NCBI GenBank assembly: GCA_015499985.1
Contig: JAAAUF010000029.1
Span: forward strand, 1 to 64,000
Length of the DNA stretch: 64,000 nt
Direction of reading: 5' to 3'
Source: Haplosporangium gracile
Taxonomy: Eukaryota; Mortierellomycota; Mortierellomycetes; Mortierellales; Mortierellaceae
Numbering within the stretch: position 1 is the first letter of the stretch; the number at the start of each line of letters is the position of its first letter. A program made the position numbers and the translations under genes. Shown piece by piece: positions 33,582 to 44,581 of this stretch. The notes under the pieces were generated by a model that had not been told where the DNA came from, ran no database searches, and worked only from the letters and a program-made list of their open reading frames with translations.

Positions 33582-35649
33582 TGTGTGTATGTATGTGAAT
33601 ATATGTAAATGTGGGTGGATGTCGCAGGGAGGGGGTGAAGTTGGATATGGAGTTGAATGAACGCGTTCGATGGGCTGGATGTTTAGGATGGGCTCTTTCG
33701 ATGAAAAAGGATAGGTTGTCTGTCGTACAATAAGGAGGATTGAAATTTCGGTAGAAGACAGAAAATAGAAGAGGTGAAGGATCAGAAGAAATAGTTGTTA
33801 GTTACGCACAACCCGGTAAAGGTGCTACAATGGCAATGAGATACTCGAAGATTACTCCAGCGTACCTTTTCTTTCTTCGGCAGCTTGATCCAACGAGAAG
33901 CAATGGAAGAAGATGGATGTCGGTGCGAAGATGAATAGAGCTGTGTTGTCAATATTGAACGAAAGAACAAATGAAGAGAGTAAAAGACAGAAAAGGAAGA
34001 GAAGAGAGGAAGAAAAGAAAAAGAGAAATGTAATTGGTCTTGTTGTCGAGGACAAACGCGATAATAAACCTTCCCAGCCTTTTTTTTTTCTAAACGTTTA
34101 ACCACAGCTGTAGGGCCCAAGGCGGACAGGCCGAAGTTTGTTGTGTTGTTGTGTTTTTTTTTCTATTCTTTGACAAAAAAGGAGCTACGAATGGAAAGGG
34201 AGGGGAGAAGAAGGAAGAAGAAAGAAGGAGAGGGAGAGGTAGAGAGAAGAGAAGGAGGGAGGAACAAGGGAGGAAGGAGGGAGGAAGGAGGGAGGAAGGA
34301 GGGAGGAACGAAGGAAGAAGGGAAGGAGGGAAGGAAGGAAGTGGGGTAAGGGAAAAAAAATCAGGAGAACAAAGAGCTACAGGAGTAAGTAAGTAAGGAA
34401 CAGTTCGAAAAATCAAGGATGGGTGAATGGGGGGATAGCAACAGTTTTTTTTTCTTGTTTTTTCTTTCTTTAAAGGAATAAACCCATGAACAAAAGGGTA
34501 GACGAGAGATAAAGAGAAGAATTGCAGGGAGGAGAACGATAACAAAAATAGTGTTGCCCTTTGTCCTTTGTGAATTAAAGATACTCCTTGAGTGGACCGA
34601 GTCGAACTGTCTCTGTCTGTTGGTTGGTCTAATGGTTTGTCGTCGTTGTTGATAATTGTGGTGGTTGATGGCTGTCGCTTTTATCTTGAGAGGGCAATGG
34701 TATTGGTAGGTGTTGGTTATCCTTCAATTGGGAGTCGTTGTTGTAGACATTGCTATTGACAATAGTTGTAATAATAGTTGTAGTCGGTGGTTGGTTGTTG
34801 TCGAGGGATTAGAACGAAAGAGAATCGAAAAACAAGGGTGAAGAAGAAAGGAGGAAGAGGATGGCGTGAACTAAATAATAACCGATTCCCTCGTCCTTGT
34901 TGTGCCTGTTGATTGATTGATGTTGGTTTTCAAGGGGAATATAAAAAAATAAGTTTGCATTCGACATTACTACGACGAGATTGCATCCAAACACTTCTCC
35001 GTGATTTTCTTATCCCTAGAAAAATAATAGATGGAGTTCGGTTTGTGTCGTAGTATTAAATAATAGAACACAAAAATGTAGAGCGATTGAACAAGTAGAA
35101 AAAGAAGAGATGGGGCATGGAAGAGGAGAGATGGAGTTGTAGTAGTTTATAGTATATATAGTGTGGGATAAAAGAAAAAAAGCCTGAGCTCGCAAGGAGG
35201 TTCACGCGTTGACAATATAAAATATTGTTTTTTTAGCAGATCAAACGAGGACGAAAAAATAGAGAGATGGTTGCGATATAAACAGGCAATTAGATGCACC
35301 ATTGACTGGAAACGAGAACAGTGGGAGACTAAAAAAAGAGTATTACCTACCTACTTTGCAAAAGAAAGAGAGAGGAGAGTGTCTGGCGATGGTGAAGGAT
35401 GGTGTGTTGGTGTGAAGAAGGGGTGGAAAAAATCAGAAAGGAGGATGAGTAAAAAAAAAAGGAAAAAAATTGACAGCGAAGCAAGCAAAGATGAATGGCA
35501 GTACGTTGTTTGTGCTCAAAGTGTGTGAATGTCTCCGTCTCCTATGATGTTCCTTCTTCCCCCTTGAATCACTGTCCATTTTTCTGTTTTCCTCTCCTTC
35601 GTTCTCTCATTTGCCTGCCAACAGGTTGTGGAGGGTCTAGGGGCACAAA

Positions 35650-35697
35650 GGAGGAGGAGAGGAGGAGAGGAGGAGAGGAGAGGAGGAGGAGGAAGAG
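35650..35697. repeat. GGA/GGAGA-rich simple repeat
   Basis: Gag and ggagag units alternate for about 48 bp with all purines on one strand. Confidence 0.85.
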
Positions 35698-35881
35698 GGT
35701 CCAGGAGTCTGACAATGTCGACGGATAGCCGATGGGCATGTATGTACGAACAATTGATGGCGAAGCTCTTTCATTTCGTATTGCTTTTGTTGCTTTCAAC
35801 TTTTATCTAAGGCAAGAAATACCCAGTGGACTGAAAAGAACGATACAGAGGTCTATGAAGAATAAGGTAGATGGACGACAA

Positions 35882-35926
35882 CGACGATGATGATAACGAT
35901 GATGGTGATGATGATGATGATGATGG
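35882..35926. repeat. GAT trinucleotide microsatellite
   Basis: Imperfect GAT/GAC units run for about 45 bp, ending in five perfect repeats. The frame that reads it as poly-Asp has no other coding support. Confidence 0.85.
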
Positions 35927-38290
35927 CAAGGAAAGGAGGGAAGGTACAAGAATGAATGAGTGTGGGCGTGTTGTGTTTGTTTATTTGTTTGAATGTGCGC
36001 GAGAAATGCTGAGCTGTGAAATGTTGAAAAATGACAACGCGTGTGTACGACGGAGACAGACACGAACAGACAAGGTTTGCCCACGCACGCCTTGTGCCGC
36101 CTATTTCTTTGTTCAACAGGAGAATACATTGTCAAATTCAGGGGGTTGGAAAGGAGAGGGAAAAAAATATAGGGAGAAAAGGAGAGGGAGGGCGAGAGTA
36201 AAGGTCAGAAAAGAGAGAAAGAAGAGCAAGGGACAGAAAGTAAGACCGAAAGGGTGCAAGGAACCTAAATCAAAAACAGAGACAAAGTCGTACTACCCCT
36301 GGACATGGTTAAGCAACGAATGAGTACAGTCCATCGAGAAAATGAAATGCAGTTGTCCTCTCTTTTGCTTTTTTCTGTTAATGGTTTTTTTTGCAGAAGG
36401 ATGAGAGTGGGTTGCATGCGATGGGGACATCTGGGGAGTAAGAGAGCAAAAAGTGAACAGATGAGACGGAGGTGGAGACAAGACGCGAAGCAGAGTGATG
36501 GACAAGTCTCCTTCGTGTCCTCTCTTTTTCGCGTCATGGTCTGTCCTTCTATTCTCGTTTTTTTTTTCGTCTTCTGTGAGTGATGGATGGTTGAATGGAT
36601 AAGGCAAATGTACATTGAATAGGCCTTGTTCTGCTCGTAGCACCTGCCTGCTTGATTGCCTCGGTGAGTATCTGCGACGACCTCCTACACCCCTCGCGAC
36701 TTCTCATCCTCCATCTCCTCTTCCTCCCGCTCCCTCTCCGTCTGTCAGGACCAAAAGGGGCTGTTGCAGGTGAGAAAATAAAAGAGTCCGTGAAAAAGCA
36801 CACACTCATTCACTCACTCGCCATCTTCCTTGGACGTTCAAGAGAAAAAGCAGGGACGGAACGAGCGAGCGAGAAAAAGAGACAGGGAGCAAACAGGTGC
36901 AGAAGCATGCACTTACATCTCCAATCAGCAGCAATCCAAAAACCCGTCAGACATACACCCACCTATATCCACCCTCCTTGTCTTTGATACTTGCCGTCAC
37001 TGTATCTCTCTCTCCGTCCTTTTCTACTCCTCGACTCCTCCTTGACCAACCCACCGAGCAAGCCGATTGTGCAATTGTTGTTCTTCCTCAACACTGCTTT
37101 GGAGACAAAAGTCTAGGGAAACAAGGATCAAATTCCTTTTTTCTAATTGCTTTGACCATGTCAACAAACAAACAAATAAGCAAAACACATCCTCGGATGG
37201 GGAGAGCGGAGGCTGCTTGAAAAATGTTTAGCCCCTGGATCTTAAGGAGCTTTTCCTTACTCTCTCGTTCTCTGTCTATTTTTTTTATTGGATGCACCCC
37301 TAACTTTTCTGGCCTTCGGATCATCGTACATACGTCTACATAAACATAAACATAAACATACACAATGTGGGTCATTTCTCGACCACATATCCTCTTCTTT
37401 TTCTTGTCTTTTGTTTCTCACGTACCTTCTCGTTAGCTCACAATTTCAACAACACGCACACAGCAAACAAACAACGAGAACCAAGCGCGCGCATTTTTCT
37501 TTTCCACTCTTAGGACTATCTTTCCCATTCAACTCTTATTTGTGGGACAACAAGCCGGATTTAGATCCAACAACAACAAACCCTCTTCCTCTCCGCCCCT
37601 CTCTTCTTCTGTCTATCTGTCTGTTTCTTCCTGTCCCTTTTTTTACTATCCCTTCTTTTCTTTTCACCTTCCTCCTCCTTCTTCCCCTGCTCCTTTTCCC
37701 TGCTCTACGTGCCCACTGCGTTTTCTTTGTCTCCTTTCACTTTAAAAAGATCCTGTCACATCACTCGCCCAACCAACAGAAAACACCACTATCCACTCTC
37801 CAATAGAGGTGAGAATAGCAACTTGAAAACTTGGCCAAACTTCAGAGAGCTGAAAAAAGAACCTTGCGTTCAAGGAGACAGAGCAACTAGACGGGCGTAC
37901 GAGTGTAGTGTACGAAAAAAGAGATGGAGTGCGTACGGCGACAAAGAAACAAGTGAAAGGAAGAGTGAGTGAGTATGAGGAAGGGAGGGAAGCACTGATG
38001 ACAGAGAGAAAAGAAAGAAAGGGGTACAGAAACAAAAAGATCAACAAGAAATAAGGAGAAGGGGGAGAGGGAGGGATAGAAGGAAAGGAGAGAGTGAAGA
38101 GAGGGAGAGACAGAGGGAGGGACGGGAAGAAGGGGAAGAAGGGGGAAGGGGGAAGGGGGAAGAAGGGGGATTGGACCTCATGTTCACAAGTGGGGATATG
38201 TGTGTGTGCATGCTACTCTTATACACAAGAAAAAATCCTTGATCTATCTATTTTTTTTTTTTTTGCTGTTATTGGAAGAAGTGGATAGCT

Positions 38291-41200
38291 TCATTGACCA
38301 AAGAAGTTGGTTTCTGCCAAAGGACAATGGTCAATGACTTCTGATGCTCCACACCACTCAAAAAAGTTCCTGTCCCAGCTCTGTTAATGCACAAAAAAAA
38401 GATGCAAAGAAGAGATATTCTCGTCAGCAAAGGTAGAAATATCACGCCGTGACACGAAACGAAGACGCGTCTGCTTACGCGACAAAAACAACTCAATCTT
38501 TTACCTAGAGCATAAAGTAGCAAAGGAGCCCGCTAAGGGCTACTCCAGTGTCCATGGCTGCAGAGGTAACATAATTATACCGCTTCCACCATCCATTATG
38601 GCACCGCCAAATGTACCACATGAAGATGAATCCCAAAAAGATGCCATTCGGATAAAAGTATGCCTGTGAGGGGGGCATGTTACTTGTGGCAGCCAGCAGG
38701 ACGGGGAAGTGGATCTTTTTGAGCCACTTGACTCGTGGGTATCGATGACATAGCCACCAGACTGGAAGGGGAAGGAATGCCCCAATGACAAAGCCCCATT
38801 GGATGGTCGAGTGCTGGGTTTCCGGGCCAAACATCCTGCCAGGTCCGATTACTCCCCAGATCACCGATGCCGAGTAGAATGCTAATCAAGAAGGTTGGTT
38901 GGTTGATCCATGACATCAGGCACATCTGGTCAGCTAATCTATGAAAAGTTGTACCACAAACTTACTGTTGGTGTTGTGGCAAGTCCAGGGGTATCTAGCC
39001 TTGGTACAGATATTCGGCTGAACCCTCAACAACCAATCCGTCGTTTTCAGGTTAATAATCCCCGCAATCACACTCGAAATCACCTGCACCCAAAACATAA
39101 TCCTCGGCGGGACCTTCATATAATGACCCAGCTTCAGATCCTGTGTAAACTGGAGCGCTTGCGCATTGGTGATATACCCATAGGCCTTGAACGTCACATT
39201 AGCAATCGGGTGACCCGGCATCAGGTATCCAATCACGTACTCTGTGATCACGTTGAGCCCTGGTTGTTGATTGGTCACGGCTTGGACGATTCCGACGGGG
39301 AGCGCAAAGATGAAGCCGATGGCGAGCGAGACCAGGAGGTAGTGCCATTTCTCGACACAGAAGATTGACATTGCCAACGAGATCAGGAACAGCGTCGCGT
39401 ACCGCCTATGCAAAAAAACAATAATGAAATGATGGGGTCAGTCTTTGTGTTGTTCAATTGTGGCAAAGTACAAAAAAAGGGGGGGGGAAGCCCCTTCAGC
39501 GCTTTGAACCACACTTAATTCAGCCCTTTTTTTGTTTGTTTATTTTGTGTTATTTTGTTTTGTGGTCGTAAATTCCTTTTGTTGGTGTTCGCGTCCAAAG
39601 CTAATCAAAAATTACCACCGCTGGCTTATTCACTCACTTTTTACACAACCAATTCATATTTTATTTGTTTGCTTACTTACCATTGAGGGACCTCCTTGTA
39701 TTTCATCATCATCCGGGAGTGGATATCGTAATCCTTCATCGCAATAGCAGCCCTCCACTGGCCACGGATTTCCCTGCCATGATACAATGCCACATGCGAC
39801 AGTATCGCCGTCAACCCCGTGAATCCAATCCCGTATCTATCAACAACCACGACAAAAAAAAGGCGTGAAGTGAGTTGCCATTCTCCTATTTAGTCTTTCA
39901 CCTTACTTTAACAAAAAACCACAAAACAAACAAACAAAGTAACAAGCTTACGTGAGAGCAAAGAAAGAATCCATCCTGAGAGGTCCATACTCCTCATACT
40001 TGACAAGATCCAGCACATTGTTCGTCATCACCATCGCCTTATCATACGGCATCCCACCCTCTTTAAACAAACCCGCAGTCAGAATGGGGAAATTTTTGGA
40101 ATTCCACAGGTTGAAATAATATGCGATCGGGACAATGATCCACGCGACAATCACAAACCCGACCAGGATATTGACCTGTGTCCACCAAGGGGTCACCAGT
40201 GGTGATAGAGCAGAAGTCGAAGTCGCCCAGTCAAAGGAGAGAGTTCCGATCCCGAGGCCGTTGGATCCTGTTAGCTGGGAGAGGACCACGTTCTGGGGGT
40301 TGATCCAGCAGAGGATTGAGAATGCGGTGAGGGTTGGAAAGATGTAGTTCGGAAACCAGTACCAGAAGAATGAGCCCAGAGAGACATAGGTGAAGAACCG
40401 GAAGCGGCTCATCCTTCGTTTCTTCCTGATTCCGCTGACGCGTAATGCTCTGCTTCCTTGTTTCATTTCGTGTCCCTGTTCGTTGCCTTCTCCTTCTCCT
40501 TGTGCATGTTCCATGTCAATGATGTCGTCCTCATTGCCATCCTCTGAAGATTCGTGCAGTGTCCTAAACAGTGCGACTGTGACCAAGTTAGAGGGCCAGA
40601 TCATACTCGCCGGTCTAACCAAAAATTTCCTCAACACGCCACTAAAAACGAAGAATAGAAAAAAAAAATCAAAAAATGTTAGTTTCTCGTATACTTTTTC
40701 TTCGTTTTTACATCCAGCAATAGGAGTAGCCGCATGTTTGAGTGGTAAGGACGAGCATGAAGCCCGTCATGAAGTCCTGGTCGTCGCCGTAGTACTTTTT
40801 CTGTAAGATAACAATGTCGACCGCATACGCCGTTCCCGAACAACACGTGACCGCAGTCCCGATCAACGCGTGCTCCTTGATATTAAATGGTCCTGGGTTG
40901 AGTGATACAAGAGGGCCACCAAGAGGTCCGAATATCCGGAACTTGGTCGTGGGGAGCACACGGGCGAGGAATTTTCCAATGGGAAAGAGATGAGAGAGAC
41001 AACGGTGTAAGTGATGGAGACGGGGTTCTGACGGAGGTAGAAGAATTGGTTGACGAATGAGACGAGGAAAGTGAAGAGGAGGGCGAGGAACCACATCCGG
41101 AATGTATTCGTTGGCATTGACGGGTCATCCGTCACTGTAGTATGCGCGTTTCACGACAAAAATAGCTATTAGTGAGTTTACTGTTGCCACAATACGCATG

Positions 41201-41638
41201 TATCGATTAAAGAGGAAAGCTATAGTACTGGACATTGACTTTACCTGGGACAATGGCGCGTACTTCCTCGATGGGCGAATTGTCCTTGGGATTCACTGAC
41301 GAGATCTGTAACTCTACATCTCCCTTCCCACGTTCATCTCTGTCAGCCTCCTTCTCCTTCTCATCAAAAACATCGGCCGCCGCGGCAGTAGTGGCAAGGC
41401 GTGTCCGAGAGGTGTCAGAGTACGAAGAGGAGGCTCCTACACCTCCAGGTCCATGGTAGACCGATCCTGCCTTTTCTGCCTTTTCATTATAACTGTAAAT
41501 GTCGCCGCTTTCGTTATCCTGTATGTAAGTATCGTCGGTACCTCTGCGTTGGTCAACTGTCTCTGGCGGTATCCTTGCCCGTGTCGGTGTCGTTCCTCCT
41601 GTTTCTACTGCTCCTTCAGTGTGTGAATACTCCTCCAT
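38291..41638 (-). CDS. OPT-family oligopeptide transporter with two lesions
   Basis: Seven exons: 41638-41245, 41134-40712, 40641-39952, 39836-39681, 39405-38966, 38881-38505 and 38380-38291. Family hallmarks are clear: SPIEEVRAIVPVTDDPSMPT across the first junction, SLNPGPFNIKEHALIG near residue 213, DIVILQKKYYG, MKYKEVPQW, and many membrane helices (ISSVIAGIINL, GFVIGAFLPLPVWWL). OPT carriers import tetra- to hexapeptides or related molecules with protons across the plasma membrane. The 130-residue N terminus is a Ser/Asp/Glu-rich cytosolic tail. Lesion one: in exon 2 the frame slips by one base at the GGG of 40981-40983, between VSLISFP and GKFLARVLP. Lesion two: exon 6 ends CYFML then TAG, directly before a GTAAAAG donor, yet a last exon encoding the usual cysteine-containing tail (DHCPLAETNFFGQ) lies downstream. 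Without lesions the product would be about 856 residues, normal for OPTs. Confidence 0.82.
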
Positions 41639-42175
41639 ACAAGGGTGTTAAAGAAGTCTCGTGAGATGTGTGTGTCGACTGTAACTTCTTTTCTGCCTTC
41701 CTTGGTCAAGAGAAGCCACACCCTTTAGGGAAAAAGAAAAAGAGACAAAAAGAAAGACGTGGGCGTGGAGGCGTGGTTTGTTAAAGAGTTGATAACGAAA
41801 GAATGGAAGATACAAAGTACACTGCATTGGCAATACTTTACGAAAAGAGGATAAAGAGTCACGTTCATGATATGCTTCCAGGGACAAGGATAGAATGGTA
41901 TTCATATGAGAAGACATTCTACAGACTGCAACCATGTTCATCTCGTCCCCTTGTACCTGGTATGTCACGTCATTCTAATGAACGGTTTAGATATACATAT
42001 GTACGATTTGTTTATTGGTTTTGTTTTTGTTAGCAATGCTTGCTATATGGTGTTAAGGTAGAATGCAGGGTAATAAAAAGAAGGATGGACTATGTACAGT
42101 ACAAGTGCGGAAAAAGGATAGAAGAGGGTATCGGGGGTTGCTGAAAATACAAACACATAAAGGAAAGAGAGTCGT
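41639..42175. other. Spacer and promoter region of the OPT gene
   Basis: The gap lies between the OPT start and the stop of the kinase-ankyrin gene, both on the minus strand. One GATA-factor consensus (TGATAA, plus strand 41790-41795) is present about 150 bp upstream of the OPT ATG. Such a site is expected by chance often, so its use by the nitrogen GATA factor nearby is only a possibility. Confidence 0.35.
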
Positions 42176-44581
42176 TTAAAAGCCAGAGTCGGCCATGAGG
42201 TTCTTGAGCTTGCGCTGCTTGACAGCTGTGCTTTGGAGGATCTTTTTGGCAACATCGACCTCAGTAGCAACCTTGGAGGGCAGGGGTGCAGCAGCGGGTG
42301 CAGGTTCTTCCTTCAAGGCCTTGCTAGACTTGCCCAATCCCAAAAGACCACCGCCTTGCTTGCGAACCTTGGAGCCAGATGTGGGAAAGATGGATGAGGA
42401 GGCGAGAAGAGGAGAGGACGCAGGTGCAGAAGCAGAGATACCCTGGTGCTCCAGGATACGCTCAGCCATACGCATACGCTTGGTCTCGCCCCGCTCGCCC
42501 TTCCACTCGGCCAGGACAGACCGGCACAGATCCTGAGCTTCCTTCGAGGTCCTGGTCTCGCTCAGGGGAGCTTCGACAGCATTGACAGCATAGGATAGAC
42601 TCTTGTGGTCAGAGCTGCCGAGGTCTGTCAACAGAAACAACTTCATAAGGTCGACACGGAGGTAGCGAGCGGTCAGACCGAGAGCATTGCCCTCATGGTG
42701 AGACTCGATGCTTAGACTGGCCTCACCCTTCTCACGCAAGAGCGTGTACAGTTCCGATCCAGCAACAGAGACAATATCGCTGAGGTTGGCGTTCTTGATG
42801 TACTTGTGGAAGGGGGTTAATCCGCGGTTGTCGGCATCGTTGACGCTGAGCTGACACTCGTTCATCAAGAACTTGGTCGCTTCCAGGGCCAGGGTGTAGT
42901 TGGTCGCATGCTCGAGAACAATGTGGAGAGCCGACTGGTTGGTCAAGGTGGTGTACTGCTGCATGTTGGCACCGTTCCTCTGAAGAGTCTTGAGGACATC
43001 CATGAGCGTCTCTGGCTGGTAGAAGCAGGCGGCGTGCATAGGCGTGACCTCAGCAAGCATAGAGTAGGCAGGCAGCGAGACCAGACTATTGGGGTCAGCT
43101 CCAGTTGTGAGGATGTACCACTCTGCAAGATCGGCATTGCCCTCCTGGCAGGCCTCCCAGATGGTCTGTGTGTTACGTCTCTTGGGAGGGAAAGTGTGCT
43201 GGGGTATCTCCTGGGAGTGGAAAGAAGTCATGGTCGAGACGCGACGAGCATCCCTGGCAGGGATGGCAGGGATACCGCCGCTCATAATGGACGAACCGCT
43301 AGAGCTGCCACTGCTGATGGACATGGATCGAGATGAGGGCGTGAAAGAAGGAGCGACAGACGCCTTGCGACGCTGAGAGATTGGTGGCACTGGTGGGGGC
43401 ACTGGTGGAGGAGGAGGGAGGTAGTCGGGTTCGCGTGGAGACATCAAAAGCTCGCGCGACCGCACCAGAGGGGCCTGACCGTCGCTCTCGAAAGAAGGCG
43501 AACGGCCGACCTTGATAGACATGGATCGATTGACGATTGGAGGAGAATAAGGTGCAACCTTTGGCTCGTCATCTGCAAATGGAATGGGAGAGAGAAAAAA
43601 AAACAATGAACAAAACAGAATGACAAGACAGAAAGTGCATAGTCAACATGGAGAACTGGACTTACCCATGGTCAGCTCTTCCAATTGACGGAGGAAGGTG
43701 CTAGAGGGCTGCTTCAAGAGGACACCGAGGGTCTGGATGACCCAGTCAAGCGAGGGGCGGTCCTGAGGGTTAGCCTGCCAGCAGCGGGTGTAAATATCCT
43801 CAAAGGTAGGATCGGTGCCCTTGACAGGACGCTCACGTCTTCCCGACACAATGTTCTGCGCCAACGAGACCAGGGCACCGTTCTGGATGTTCTCAGGGGT
43901 AATGAGGTCCTCGAACGGAGGACGACCACTCGAGATTTCCCAAAAGACCATTCCGAGCGAGTAGATGTCAGCCTCGTTTGCATAACGCTGTCCGTTCTTT
44001 GAGAGCCTCTCGGGGGCCAAGTAGGCCATCCTGGTGGTGTGATCCCTTGACGATGCAACCTCAGAGTCCCTACTGTTACCAAAATCCGAGAGCACTGCGG
44101 AGCCATTGTCGTCGATGAGGACACTGGCCGAGTGCAATTGGCGGTGGCGGATGCCCTTGTGGTGGAGATAACGGAGTCCGAGAGCGATATCCATGGCAAG
44201 ATTATAGCGATCGGGCCAGGTGAGGTGGGGGTGGAAATTGAGGAGGTACGAGTGAAGGGTACCGTGTTCATTGTGGTTGAGGACGATGTAAGGGATGGAT
44301 GATTGAGGGTCGAGGGTATATCCATGGAGGTGGAGGATCTGGGGGCACTTTTGCAGCTTGTTGAGGAGGCGAATTTCCTTTTCAATGGCCGTGAGCTCAC
44401 CAAAGGGTTCTCTGAGTTCAATGTCGTGTTCCTTCCATCGGCCCGTATGCACCAGGCCAGACCGACCGGGGATATGATTGTTGTAGGACTGCCGGGAGAT
44501 CTCTTCGAAGGGGATATATGCCGTCATTTGCTGGAGGATCGACATGATGTCGTGGCTGACTGGTGGTACTGCAGCTGTCAT
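42176..44581 (-). CDS. Predicted pseudokinase with C-terminal ankyrin repeats
   Basis: Two exons, 44581-43666 and 43572-42176, join in phase 1 and give 770 residues. Residues about 30-300 form a protein-kinase fold: SIPYIVLNHNEHGTLHSYLL hinge region, LGLRYLHHKGIRHRQLHSAS, DFG at 166-168, YLAPERLSKNGQRYANEADI, and YSLGMVFWEISSGRPPF. Key catalytic residues are missing. The HRD aspartate is Gln148, the loop asparagine position is Ser153, and the strand that should carry the VAIK lysine reads WKEHDIELREPF. DFG and APE are kept. A Pro-rich hinge (PPPPPVPPPVPP) follows near 360-372, and ankyrin-type repeats occupy about 437-625 (TPMHAACFYQPETLMDVLK, SALHIVLEHATNYTLALEAT, RGLTPFHKYIKNA). The tail is Ala/Ser/Lys-rich. 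It is likely a scaffold or allosteric regulator in signalling; partner unknown. Upstream in-frame codons before 44581 lack a better ATG context. Confidence 0.78.

Larger units (their letters stand above)
33582..38290. other. 4.7-kb region without a supportable protein gene
   Basis: This lies upstream of the zinc-finger gene and downstream of the OPT gene. From 33582 to about 34560 the plus strand is GA-rich, so the sense-side leader of the zinc-finger gene is CT-rich, with ggagggaggaa runs at 34240-34340. It contains a GGA-rich block (35650-35697), a GAT microsatellite (35882-35926), and CT-rich plus-strand text from about 37380 to 37800 that ends near a GTGAGA donor-like site. Frames here are low-complexity by-products. 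It is probably a long regulatory region; an unannotated non-coding transcript is possible. Confidence 0.45.

Noticed and set aside
35871..36323. 150-codon frame starting with poly-Asp
   Set aside because: It is a translated GAT microsatellite followed by basic low complexity, with no splice or domain support.
41790..41795. GATA site upstream of the OPT gene as proof of AreA-type control
   Set aside because: A single six-base match is expected by chance; kept only as a note.
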